Assembly: GCA_963746825.1 (NCBI GenBank)
Contig: CAVVCU010000005.1
Span: forward strand, 558,001-622,000
Length of the DNA: 64,000 bases
From: JACVRW01 sp963746825
GTDB taxonomy: Bacteria > Actinomycetota > Thermoleophilia > Solirubrobacterales > Thermoleophilaceae
Direction: 5' to 3'
The translations under genes and the position numbers were made by a program. The notes beneath the pieces are model-generated. The model searched no databases. It was not told the origin of the DNA and saw only the letters and a list, made by a program, of their open reading frames with translations. Position 1 is the stretch's first letter. Each line of letters starts with the position of its first letter. This document shows positions 43,762 through 51,854 of the stretch, piece by piece.

Positions 43762-45148
43762 ATGTCGGTTCGATGCCTGCTCGGCCTGGTCGCGATCTCG
43801 GTGTGCCTGCTCGCGACGGCCGATGCCGGCGCCTCGCACGGCACGGCCTCGGCAGTGGCGGGCGAGGCGGCCGCCGCGCCGGCCTTTCCCGCGCGCGCGC
43901 AGGTCAGGGCGGCCCGCAACTACGTCCGCGGCCGCGCCGGCAGCTCGTTCGCGCTCATCGACACGCGCGGGCGCCGGTATGGGTTCGCCGAGCACCGGCG
44001 CTACATCAGCGCCAGCGTGAGCAAGGCGATGATGCTCGTGGCCTACCTGCGCCAGATCGCGCCCCGGCGACCCAACGCCGGGGAGCGCGCGGCGCTCGGG
44101 CCGATGATCACCATGTCGGACAACGACCGCGCCGACGCGATCTACTCGCGCGTCGGGGACGGCGGGATAATCGGCGTGGCCAAGCGGGCGGGCATGCGCG
44201 ATCTCACGGTGGCCGGCTATTGGGGCAGCGTGTTCTTCAGCGCGTCCGACCAGGCCCGGTTCTTCCGCCGTCTGCCGGCCATGCTGCCGCGCCGCTCGCG
44301 CGCCTACGCCCTGGGGCTGCTCTCGTCGATCATCCCCGGCCAGCGCTGGGGCTTCTCGCGTGTGGCCTCGCGCAGCGGCTGGCGCACGTTCTTCAAGGGC
44401 GGCTGGCGCCAGACCGACAGCGGCTCGCTGGTGCACGAGGCGGCCCTCTTCGAGCGCGGAAAGCGGCGTTTCTCGCTCGCCGTGCTCACCGACGGCGCCC
44501 CCTCCCACGCCTATGCAACGGCGACGCTGCGAGGGGTCGCACGTCGCCTGTTCGCGCCGGGATCCACGGGCCGCCTCATCCGCCCGCCGCCAGGCCGGCC
44601 TGGTCGACCTCCTGCGCTACGCACCAGGCCTGGAGGTGGACCTCGTCTACCGCACGGCGCGCAATCTCACCGGGCACCCGCTTCCCGGTTACTGCCGCAA
44701 CCGGGCGCTGATGCTCGAGCCCGCGGCACTGTCCGTCGGACGCGTCCAGCGCCGGCTGCGGCGGCGGGGTCTGGGCCTGCTGATCCAGGACGCCTACCGC
44801 CCGGCCCGTGCGTCGCGGGCACTCGTGCGCTGGGCGCGGAGCACCGGGCGCGGGGACCTCGTGGGCACCTACATCGCGCAGCGCAGCCGCCACAACACCG
44901 GCTCGGCCGTCGACCTCACCCTGGTGCGCGCCGCCGACGGAAAACGCCTGGAGATGGGCTCGGGATACGACGAGCTGGGGCCGCGCGCGCACACCCGCAA
45001 CGCGAGCGGCAGGGCGCTGCGCAACCGGCTCACGCTCGAGGGGGCCATGGAACGCTTCGGCTTCACCGGCTACTGGCGCGAGTGGTGGCACTTCGAGCAC
45101 CGGGTGACCGGATCCCGGTATCTCGACGTTCCCATCGGCTGCGGCTGA
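43762..45148 (+). CDS. Exported beta-lactamase-like serine hydrolase joined to VanX-type D-Ala-D-Ala dipeptidase, frame-disrupted
   Basis: Signal peptide (LLGLVAISVCLLATADAGASH), then a class A-like serine hydrolase with SxxK in RYISASVSKAMMLVAYL and SDN in TMSDNDRADAIY. Near 44582 the frame must move +1; the second half is a VanX/M15D metallopeptidase: VDLVYRTARNLTGHPLPGYCRNR, LLIQDAYRPARASRAL, zinc ligands in SRHNTGSAVDLTL and EWWHFEH. VanX domains split D-Ala-D-Ala. The second half has no good start of its own, so I read one two-domain protein with an indel; two separate genes remain possible. Confidence 0.72.
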
Positions 45149-45167
45149 TCCGCGCCTCTGCCTGCGC

Positions 45168-45173
45168 GATAAT
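45168..45173 (+). promoter_or_regulatory. -10 box of leaderless nadE
   Basis: GATAAT, the closest to TATAAT in the window, with 6 bases to ATG 45180. Confidence 0.65.
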
Positions 45174-45179
45174 CACCCC

Positions 45180-46973
45180 ATGACCTCCACTCCCGACCCG
45201 CTGCGGGTGGCGCTCGCCCAGATGAACGCCACCGTCGGCGATCTGACGGGAAACTCCGCCCTGATCGCGCGACAGGCCGCCACCGCGCGCGACGAGGGGG
45301 CTGCGCTGGTGGTGTTCCCCGAGCTGGCGCTGACCGGCTATCCGCCCGAGGATCTGCTCCTGAAGACCGCCTTTCTCGAGGAGGCCGGCGCCGCGCTCGA
45401 GGATCTGGCCGGCCAGACCCGGGGCATCGTCGCGCTGGTGGGGTTTCCCGAGCGCGCGGAGGACGTCTACAACTCGGCCGCCGTGCTGGCCGACGGCGAG
45501 GTGGCGGCCGTCTACCGCAAGATGTACCTGCCCAACTACGGCGTGTTCGACGAGCAGCGCTACTTCCAGTCGGGCGCCGAGGCGGCGATCTTCGAGCTGA
45601 ACGGGATTCCGATCGGCCTGTCGATCTGCGAGGACATCTGGGAGCCCGGGCCGCCGGCGATGACCGAGGCGCTGGCCGGAGCGCAGGTGATCGTCAACCT
45701 GTCGGCATCGCCGTACCGCGCCGGCTACGGGCGCGCGCGCGAGCGCATGCTGGTGCAGCGGGCGGTCGACTACCTGGCCGCCGTGGTGTTCGTGAACACG
45801 GTCGGCGGGCAGGACGAGCTGGTGTTCGACGGCCACAGCCTCGCCATCGATCAGGACGGCCGCGTGCTGGCGCGCTGTCCGCAGTTCGAGGAGTCGCTCA
45901 CCTTCTGCACCATCGACCCGCGCGAGGTGTCCGCGGCGCGGCTGCGCGACACGCGCCACCGCGTCAACGTGCGACGCCAGCGCCGCGCCACGCCGATGGC
46001 CGAGCCCCCCGTGGTGCACGTGGCCGCCCTGGAGGCCCCGAGCCGGGGAAAGACGGTCGGCGGAAGCCTCGCTCCCCTGCTCGAGCCCGAGGCCGAGGTC
46101 TACGCGGCGCTGCGCACCGGCCTCGCCGACTACGTCGACAAGAACGGCTTCGACCGCGTGGTGATCGCGCTCTCGGGCGGCATCGACTCCGCGCTGGTGG
46201 CGATGGTGGCGGCGGACGCGCTCGGCGCCGAGCGGGTCAGCTGCGTCTCGATGCCCTCCCCCTACTCCAGCGAGGGCACCCGCTCCGACGCCCGGGCCAT
46301 AGCCGTGAACCTGGGTTGCCAGTTCACGGAGATCTCCATCCAGGAAACCATGAGCGCCTACGACGACATGCTCGCCGAGGCCTTCGCGGGGCGCGAGCCC
46401 GACATAGCCGAGGAGAACGTCCAGGCCCGCATCCGCGGGAACGTGGTCATGGCCCTGTCCAACAAGTTCGGCTGGCTCGTGCTCACCACGGGCAACAAGT
46501 CCGAGATGTCGGTGGGCTACGCGACCCTCTACGGCGACATGGCGGGCGGCTTCGCGGTGCTCAAGGACGTGTACAAGGGCTGGGTCTACCGCCTGGTGCG
46601 CTGGCGCAACGCCGAGGCCGGCCGCGAGCTCGTGCCGGCCAGCGTGCTCGACCGCCCGCCCTCGGCCGAGCTGCGGGCCGAGCAGACCGACCAGGACTCC
46701 CTGCCCGAGTACGACGTGCTCGACGCCATCCTCCAGGGGTACGTCGAGGAGGACCACGACGCCGTGGAGCTGGTGCGGCGCGGCCTCCCCGCGGACGACG
46801 TCGAGCGGGTCATCAGGATGGTGGACCGCGCGGAGTACAAGCGTCGCCAGGCACCGCCCGGGATCAAGATCTCGACCAAGGCCTTCGGTCGTGACCGCCG
46901 GCTGCCGATCACCAACCGCTACGTGGGCCGCTCCGACGACGCGCCCGAACGGCGGCTGCGGGCCCTTCGCTAG
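45180..46973 (+). CDS. nadE: Glutamine-dependent NAD+ synthetase
   Basis: 597 aa two-domain enzyme. N-terminal nitrilase-fold glutaminase with catalytic Glu in FPELALTGYPPED, Lys in YRKMYLPNYGVFDE and Cys in LSICEDIWEPG. C-terminal synthetase with P-loop ALSGGIDSALVA, SMPSPYSSEGT, TTGNKSEMSVGYATLYGDMAGGFA. Amidates nicotinate adenine dinucleotide to NAD+. Start ATG 45180 after a strong -10. Confidence 0.96.
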   Translation: MTSTPDPLRVALAQMNATVGDLTGNSALIARQAATARDEGAALVVFPELALTGYPPEDLLLKTAFLEEAGAALEDLAGQTRGIVALVGFPERAEDVYNSAAVLADGEVAAVYRKMYLPNYGVFDEQRYFQSGAEAAIFELNGIPIGLSICEDIWEPGPPAMTEALAGAQVIVNLSASPYRAGYGRARERMLVQRAVDYLAAVVFVNTVGGQDELVFDGHSLAIDQDGRVLARCPQFEESLTFCTIDPREVSAARLRDTRHRVNVRRQRRATPMAEPPVVHVAALEAPSRGKTVGGSLAPLLEPEAEVYAALRTGLADYVDKNGFDRVVIALSGGIDSALVAMVAADALGAERVSCVSMPSPYSSEGTRSDARAIAVNLGCQFTEISIQETMSAYDDMLAEAFAGREPDIAEENVQARIRGNVVMALSNKFGWLVLTTGNKSEMSVGYATLYGDMAGGFAVLKDVYKGWVYRLVRWRNAEAGRELVPASVLDRPPSAELRAEQTDQDSLPEYDVLDAILQGYVEEDHDAVELVRRGLPADDVERVIRMVDRAEYKRRQAPPGIKISTKAFGRDRRLPITNRYVGRSDDAPERRLRALR

Positions 46974-47389
46974 GGCCGGTTGGACGGCTCGGCGCCGCGC
47001 ACCGCCATCGTCACCCGCGTGACGGCGCAGACACGACCCTCGTCGTCGGTGAAGGTCACGTCCCAGACCCAGGTCGTGCGACCGCTGTGCAGGGGCCGGC
47101 CCTCGGCGTGCACGGAGCCGCTCGTGACCGGCCGCAGGAAGGTCGTCTGATTGGACTGGCCGACCGCGTAGCTGCCGGAGTCCCTGACCGCCCGGTAGGT
47201 GGTGACCGACACCAACGACTCGGCCAGCGCCGCGTAGGCCCCGCCGTGCACCAGCCCCATGGGCTGCTGAACGCGCTCCTCCACGGCAAAGCGCGCGCGA
47301 CAGCGCTCCGGGCCGGCCTCGAGCAGCTCGAAGCCGAGCACGTCGTCGAGCGTGCCGGGTGCGGGATAGCTCTCAGCCTGGGGGTCCAC
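46970..47389 (-). CDS. Hotdog-fold thioesterase (PaaI-like)
   Basis: 139 aa. Hotdog motif QQPMGLVHGGAYAALAESLVSV, with NQTTFLRPVTSGSVHAEGRPLHSGRTTWVWDV. Hydrolyses acyl-CoA thioesters of unknown chain. GTG 47389 is chosen because TAGTGT lies 10 bases upstream and the domain begins shortly after; a GTG four codons earlier is in frame but overlaps that box. Confidence 0.83.
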   Translation of the reverse strand: MDPQAESYPAPGTLDDVLGFELLEAGPERCRARFAVEERVQQPMGLVHGGAYAALAESLVSVTTYRAVRDSGSYAVGQSNQTTFLRPVTSGSVHAEGRPLHSGRTTWVWDVTFTDDEGRVCAVTRVTMAVRGAEPSNRP

Positions 47390-47399
47390 GGGGGCGCGC

Positions 47400-47409
47400 A
47401 CACTACAGT
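47400..47409. promoter_or_regulatory. Overlapping divergent -10 boxes, thioesterase / sigma4-RskA-like
   Basis: Minus-strand TAGTGT (47405-47400) and plus-strand TACAGT (47404-47409) share two base pairs. The thioesterase start is 10 bases from its box; the plus gene has a 16-base gap. Confidence 0.45.
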
Positions 47410-47425
47410 TCCCGCGGGTTTTCGA

Positions 47426-48421
47426 ATGGCGACTTTCGACCAGCTTTCAGATGAGCAGCGGGCGATCGTCGAGCTCGTCCTCCAGCAGGGCAAGAGCTAC
47501 GACGAGCTCTCCGGCATGCTCGGCCTGCCCGAGCGCCGCGTGCGCGAGCTCGCCCGCGACGCGCTTGTCGATCTGGCGCCGCTCAGCGCCCGCGGCGTCG
47601 AGGAGGATTGGCGCGGGCAGCTGGCCGACTACGTGCTCGGCCAGCAGGCCGGCCCCGAGGTCACCGCTACCCGCGGCCACCTGAGGCGCTCGGAGAACGC
47701 CCGCATCTGGACGCGCTCGCTGCTCGACTCGCTCGAGCAGCTCTACCAAAACGGCGACCTGCCCGCCATTCCCGAGGGTGAGCGCGGAGCGGGCCGGCGC
47801 TCCGCGGCCCGCGCGACCGGCGAAGCGACGGCGAGCGAAGCCGTCACGCGCCGCCGCATCCTGGCCGCGGCGGGAGTGGTGGCCCTGCTGCTGGTGGGTG
47901 TGCTGGTGTGGCCGGGCGGGGTGCTCACGGGCGGCGACGACGGCGAGCAGCAGGCCGGCGGCTCCGGCAACGCCTCCGGCGACCAGCAGGCGGCCGCCGG
48001 CGAGGGCGGCGCGGTGCCCGTCGACACCCAGGGGCAGGCCATCGTCGCGCAGCAGGGAGGCAAGACCCAGCTCGTGGTCACCGCCACCGGCCTCGAGCCG
48101 AGCACCCAGCAGAGCGCATACCAGGTGTGGCTCTACAACTCCGCCGACGACCGCAAGTCGCTGGGAGCGACGGCGACCGACCAGCAGGGAAGCCTCCAGT
48201 CGGGCGGCGAGCTGCCGGCTGACTACCGCAAGTACCGCTTCATCGACGTGACCTCGGTCGCCGTCGAGCCGGGCAACGAGCAGCGGTTCAAGACGGGCCC
48301 CTCGGTGATGCGCGGGCTGCTCGAGCTGCGCGACAAGCCGGTCACCCGCGGCGAGGGCAAGCAGCAGGTGACGCTGCTGGCCGAGATCCCCCTGCGGCCG
48401 CTGCCCCAATCGGGCGGCTGA
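47426..48421 (+). CDS. Membrane protein with sigma-4-like HTH and RskA-like anti-sigma domain
   Basis: 331 aa. N-terminal ~50 residues resemble a sigma70 region-4 HTH (LSDEQRAIVELVLQQGKSYDELSGMLGLPERRVRELARDAL). Then a linker, one transmembrane helix (ILAAAGVVALLLVGVLVWPG), a Gly/Gln-rich stretch and an extracellular RskA-like domain (VVTATGLEPSTQQSAYQVWLYNSADDRKSLG, FIDVTSVAVEPG). Anti-sigma K proteins normally have an N-terminal sigma-binding zinc domain, so a DNA-binding-like HTH in its place is unusual. It overlaps the next start (TGATG). Confidence 0.65.
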   Translation: MATFDQLSDEQRAIVELVLQQGKSYDELSGMLGLPERRVRELARDALVDLAPLSARGVEEDWRGQLADYVLGQQAGPEVTATRGHLRRSENARIWTRSLLDSLEQLYQNGDLPAIPEGERGAGRRSAARATGEATASEAVTRRRILAAAGVVALLLVGVLVWPGGVLTGGDDGEQQAGGSGNASGDQQAAAGEGGAVPVDTQGQAIVAQQGGKTQLVVTATGLEPSTQQSAYQVWLYNSADDRKSLGATATDQQGSLQSGGELPADYRKYRFIDVTSVAVEPGNEQRFKTGPSVMRGLLELRDKPVTRGEGKQQVTLLAEIPLRPLPQSGG

Positions 48422-48822
48422 TGGACGTCCCCGCCGGCTTCGTCCCCTTTCCCGAGCAGGGCCCGTTCCTCGAGCACATCGGTCCGGTGCACGTGCGCGA
48501 GGACGGGGAGCAGCTCGTGCTCGGGCTGCGCGCAGAGGAGCGCCACGCCAACCATCGGGGCACCGTCCAGGGCGGCCTGCTCTCGACCTTCGCCGACTTC
48601 GCCCTGGGCCGGGCGATCGAGGCCGACGCCGACGACGGCCGCGACCGCGCCACGGTCAGCCTGACCGTCGACTTCCTCAAGCCCGCGCGGCCGGGAGCCT
48701 GGATCGAATCGCGCACGCGCGTGGACCGGGTGGGCGGCACGCTGGCCTTCGCCGACTGCTCCCTGACCGTCGAGGAGCGCGAGGTGGTGCGCGCCCGGGC
48801 GGTGTGGGTCGTCGCGGACTGA
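48421..48822 (+). CDS. Hotdog-fold thioesterase (PaaI-like)
   Basis: 133 aa. Motif HANHRGTVQGGLLSTFADFALGRA with the Asp/Asn and Gly-rich turn typical of PaaI thioesterases, and SLTVDFLKPARPGAWIESR. Substrate unknown. ATG overlaps the preceding stop. Confidence 0.84.
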   Translation: MDVPAGFVPFPEQGPFLEHIGPVHVREDGEQLVLGLRAEERHANHRGTVQGGLLSTFADFALGRAIEADADDGRDRATVSLTVDFLKPARPGAWIESRTRVDRVGGTLAFADCSLTVEEREVVRARAVWVVAD

Positions 48823-48837
48823 TCCGCCGGGCCCGGG

Positions 48838-48865
48838 CGTTTCTGAACGGCAGCAATAAAGGGTG
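48838..48865 (+). repeat. Repeat end, copy A
   Basis: 28 bases from CGTTTCTGAACGGCAGCAA to AGGGTG. Identical to copy B (49068-49095) at all but one position (ATAAA versus ATGAA). Confidence 0.75.
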
Positions 48866-48918
48866 GTTCGGCCGGGCCGTTGCCTTTGTCGCGTTGCTGT
48901 AACGCGGTTTGGAGGCCA

Positions 48919-48961
48919 CTGTCCTGCTTTGAGGGGCTCCTGGCCCCCTAAGTCAGGACAG
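48919..48961. repeat. Core hairpin A
   Basis: CTGTCCTG (48919-48926) pairs with CAGGACAG (48954-48961); AGGGG and CCCCT inside extend the structure. The 14-base word ACTGTCCTGCTTTG is shared with core B. Confidence 0.7.
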
Positions 48962-49067
48962 CGCTGGATTCCGGGGTCGAGGGCCAAGTGTCCCGACCCG
49001 AAGGCGCGCACGAGACCTCCGTTACCGCCCCGAGCCCGGCACTCGCAGAGCGCGAGCCGAGCTCGGA

Positions 49068-49095
49068 CGTTTCTGAACGGCAGCAATGAAGGGTG
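49068..49095 (+). repeat. Repeat end, copy B
   Basis: Direct copy of A, 230 bases further on. AACGGCAGCAA (49076-49086) is an exact complement of TTGCTGCCGTT in copy C. Confidence 0.75.
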
Positions 49096-49111
49096 CACGG
49101 AGCAGGGCCTA

Positions 49112-49154
49112 CTGTCCTGCTTTGCTGTCGTGGTACGACATCTAGGCAGGACGG
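49112..49154. repeat. Core hairpin B
   Basis: GTCCTGC (49114-49120) pairs with GCAGGAC (49146-49152); inside, TGTCG (49126-49130) pairs with CGACA (49136-49140) around a 5-base loop. Confidence 0.7.
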
Positions 49155-49180
49155 CACCCGGTCCCGCGGCGGCACACCTG

Positions 49181-49204
49181 ACCCTCTTTGCTGCCGTTAA
49201 AACG
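49181..49204 (-). repeat. Repeat end, inverted copy C
   Basis: ACCCT...TTGCTGCCGTT...AAACG is the inverted partner of copy B. Together B and C bound a 137-base element that can fold into one long nested hairpin. Confidence 0.72.
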
Positions 49205-49254
49205 CCGGCCCCGGCAGCCCGGCCGCTCGCACAGCGCAGCCGAGACGCCGCGCG

Positions 49255-50877
49255 CTAACCGGGCAGCAGCTTGCCCGGATTCATGATCCCTGCCGGGTCG
49301 AGGCGCTCCTTGGCCGCGCGGATCAGGTCGAGGCCGAGCTCGCCCACCTCGGCGCGCATCCAGGGGGCGTGGTCGCGCCCGACGGCGTGGTGGTGGGTGA
49401 TCGTCCCGCCCGTGGACATGATCGCCTCGCTGGCCGCGTTCTTGGCCGCGCGCCATTGATCGAGCGGGGCTTCGGCCTCCTGGCGAGCCAGAAAGGTGAA
49501 ATAGAGCGAGGCGCCTGAGCGGTAGAGGTGGGACACGTGGCACATGACCAGCGCCGGCGTGCCGCGCCCGGCGAGCGTGTCGCGAAGCGCGTCAGATACC
49601 GCGAGGTAGAGCCGCGACAGGTTGCTCCAGTCGGTAGCGGTCTCGAGCGTGTCGACCAGCGCGCCGCGGTCGAGCAGCTCGTCGCGCAGGTAGGGACCCC
49701 CGTAGCGGTAGCGCAGCCAGCGCTCGCCGGGCCGGCGGCCCAGGCGCAGCCCTCCTCCGGCGCGCAGCAGCGCCGATGCGCGCAGGCGGCGGCGCTCCAC
49801 GTCGTCGGCATCGCCGTCGAAGCCCATGATGGCAACGCATCCGCCCTCGCGGCCGCGCAGGCGCAGGTAGGTCTTGCCGATCCGCTCGGTCGCGCCCCCG
49901 TTCGAGGCCAGGGCCAGCGACAGCCGCGTCTCCTCCTCGTCGGACAGCCGCGCCACGTCCGGCGACGCGTCCGCCTGCTCCATCACGCGCAGCGCGTCGC
50001 ACCCCTCCGCGAACGAGTGGAACGCCCACCCCTCGTAGCGGCGCACGGCGGGCAACGGGCGCACCCGCAGCGTGGCCTCTGAGATCACTCCCAGCACCCC
50101 CTCGGAGCCCACCACGAGCTCGCGCAGGTCGGGTCCCGCCGCGCTGGCCGGCAGCGCGCGGCCGTTGAGCTCGCCGGAGGGGGCCACCAGCCGCACTCCC
50201 TCGACCAGCTCGTCGATCCGCCCGTAGCCGGTGGAGGCCTGTCCCGCGGACCGCGTGGCCACCCAGCCGCCGACGGTCGAGAACTCGAAGGACTGCGGCA
50301 GATGGCCGAGGGTCAGGCCCTCGCGGGCCAGCCGGCGCTCGGCCTCGGGGCCGAGCAGCCCGGCTCCGAAGCTTGCGGTGAGGGAGACGCGATCGACGTC
50401 GCCGAGACCGTCCAGGCGGCGCAGGTCGAGCGAGATCGCCCCCGCGAAGCCGTCCCTGACCGGTTCCACGCCTCCCACCACGCTCGTACCGCCTCCGAAG
50501 GGCACCACGGCCAGCCGCGCCTCGGAGCAGAGGCCCAACACAGCCGCCACCTCCTCGGCCGAGCCCGGCGCGACCACCGCGTCGGGAGCGCTGGAGGCAT
50601 CGCCGCCGCGCAGGCGCACCAGGTCGGGATAGCTCTTGCCGGCGGAGTGCAGCACCCGCTCCACGCGCTCCTGGGAGACATGCTCCCGCCCCACGGCGTT
50701 CTCCAGGCGCACGCGGGCGGTCTCGGCGAGCCGGGGCTCGGGCAGCCTCACGTCGGCCAGGTCCACCGGCCCCCGGCGGGCGGCGGGATCGACTCCGAGG
50801 TCGTTACGCAGAAGATGCACGGCGGCGTCCGGAAGCACCACCTCGTGGCCCTCATCGCCCCACCCCCACCACCTCAC
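49255..50877 (-). CDS. FAD-binding oxidase, alkyl-DHAP synthase (AGPS)-like
   Basis: 540 aa. VAO-type FAD domain with VVPFGGGTSVVGGVEP, GHLPQSFEFSTVGGWVATRSAGQASTGYGRIDELV and VGSEGVLGVISEATLRVRPLP. The C-terminal THHHAVGRDHAPW is the three-histidine motif of alkylglycerone-phosphate synthases, which exchange an acyl for an alkyl chain to make ether lipids. Bacterial homologues may also be plain FAD oxidases, so ether-lipid activity is an inference. Start GTG 50877 overlaps the upstream stop (GTGA). Confidence 0.82.
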   Translation of the reverse strand: MRWWGWGDEGHEVVLPDAAVHLLRNDLGVDPAARRGPVDLADVRLPEPRLAETARVRLENAVGREHVSQERVERVLHSAGKSYPDLVRLRGGDASSAPDAVVAPGSAEEVAAVLGLCSEARLAVVPFGGGTSVVGGVEPVRDGFAGAISLDLRRLDGLGDVDRVSLTASFGAGLLGPEAERRLAREGLTLGHLPQSFEFSTVGGWVATRSAGQASTGYGRIDELVEGVRLVAPSGELNGRALPASAAGPDLRELVVGSEGVLGVISEATLRVRPLPAVRRYEGWAFHSFAEGCDALRVMEQADASPDVARLSDEEETRLSLALASNGGATERIGKTYLRLRGREGGCVAIMGFDGDADDVERRRLRASALLRAGGGLRLGRRPGERWLRYRYGGPYLRDELLDRGALVDTLETATDWSNLSRLYLAVSDALRDTLAGRGTPALVMCHVSHLYRSGASLYFTFLARQEAEAPLDQWRAAKNAASEAIMSTGGTITHHHAVGRDHAPWMRAEVGELGLDLIRAAKERLDPAGIMNPGKLLPG

Positions 50878-51320
50878 GGGCGCGGCCCTCCGAAGAGCGC
50901 GCTCAGGCCCTCGAGGGCGCCCTTGACCTGGCGCGCGGCGGCGGCGCGGAACTGCAACGGGGCAAAGCGCGCCCAGCCGCGCGGCCGGTGGTCGAGGGCG
51001 ATCGCCACCCTGGTTCCACCGGGCTCGCCGGGCTCCAGCGACACCTCGGTCGACGCGGAGGCGAGAATGCGCTCGAACGGCGTGCCGGCCAGCTCCTGGC
51101 TCCACTGGACGCGCTCGCCCTCCACGGCCTCGACCCGCGTGTAGTCGGCCCGCACGACCTTGCCCCGCGGCGAGGCGAGCACGGTGGTCCACGAGTCGGG
51201 CGTGGCCTCCTCCACGCGCGCGACCCCCGGCCACCAGCGCGGCAGCTGGGCGGGATCGCTCACCACCGCCCAGACCTCGGGCGGTGCGGCCTCCACCGTC
51301 GTCTCACGGCGCAGTACCAC
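50874..51320 (-). CDS. SRPBCC-family protein (polyketide cyclase/dehydrase-like)
   Basis: 148 aa single START/SRPBCC-type domain: TTVEAAPPEVWAVVSDPAQLPRWWPGVARVE at the N-terminus, mid beta sheet, and a C-terminal helix (QFRAAAARQVKGALEGLSAL). Hydrophobic-ligand binding fold; ligand unknown. GTG 51320 directly follows the apt stop. Confidence 0.82.
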   Translation of the reverse strand: MVLRRETTVEAAPPEVWAVVSDPAQLPRWWPGVARVEEATPDSWTTVLASPRGKVVRADYTRVEAVEGERVQWSQELAGTPFERILASASTEVSLEPGEPGGTRVAIALDHRPRGWARFAPLQFRAAAARQVKGALEGLSALFGGPRP

Positions 51321-51842
51321 CTACTCGGACCGGTAGCTGATCAGGCTGCGTACGTCGTAGCCCTCGAGCCGCTCGCGGCCCTCCAGGAAGGCCAGCTCGA
51401 TCACGAACGCGCAGCCCGCCACCGCGCCCCCCGCCCGCTCGACCAGCCCGCAGAGCGCCGACGCCGTGCCGCCCGTGGCCAGCAGATCGTCGTGCACCAG
51501 CACCCGGGAGCCGCTGGGTATGGCGTCCGCGTGGACCTCCAGCGAATCCACGCCGTACTCGAGCTCATACTCGACTGAGGCCACCTCGCGCGGCAGCTTG
51601 CCCGGCTTGCGCGCGAGGACGAAGCCCGCTCCGAGCTCGACGGCCACCGCCGCACCCAGCACGAACCCCCGGGCCTCGGCCGAGATCACGTACTGGGCGT
51701 CGCGCTCGCGCCCGTAGGCCACGAGTGCGCCGACCGCCTCCCGCAGCGCACCGGCGTCGAGAAAGAGCGGCGTTATGTCCTTGAAAACGATGCCCGGCTT
51801 CGGGAAGTCCGGGATGTCGCGGATGTGGTCCTCGAGGGCCAG
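51321..51842 (-). CDS. apt: Adenine phosphoribosyltransferase, apparent CTG start
   Basis: Makes AMP from adenine and PRPP. The full domain includes LEDHIRDIPDFPKPGIVFKD near the N-terminus and the PRPP loop RVLVHDDLLATGGTASALC. The first ordinary start (GTG 51722) would remove the N-terminal third. Upstream the frame is closed by TGA at 51857-51855, the stop of the MerR gene. The only sensible start between is CTG at 51842-51840, giving (M)ALEDHIRDIPDF, an ideal family N-terminus and a normal ~173 aa length. A mis-read ATG or GTG is the alternative. Confidence 0.9.
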   Translation of the reverse strand: MALEDHIRDIPDFPKPGIVFKDITPLFLDAGALREAVGALVAYGRERDAQYVISAEARGFVLGAAVAVELGAGFVLARKPGKLPREVASVEYELEYGVDSLEVHADAIPSGSRVLVHDDLLATGGTASALCGLVERAGGAVAGCAFVIELAFLEGRERLEGYDVRSLISYRSE

Positions 51843-51854
51843 GGGGACCGCAGC

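Larger units (their letters stand above)
48823..49254. other. Gene-free, hairpin-rich repeat region
   Basis: 432 bases with no convincing coding frame. It holds two direct copies and one inverted copy of an end sequence, two related core hairpins, and at least three smaller stem-loops (CGCGTT/AACGCG at 48890-48906, GGGTCG/CGACCC at 48974-48999, CTCGC/GCGAG at 49042-49056). See separate entries. Confidence 0.7.

Noticed and set aside
48823..49254. CRISPR array or tRNA in the gene-free stretch
   Set aside because: The repeats are few, unequal in spacing (230 bases) and palindromic with one inverted copy. No cas gene is present. No tRNA arm pattern was found here or elsewhere in the window.
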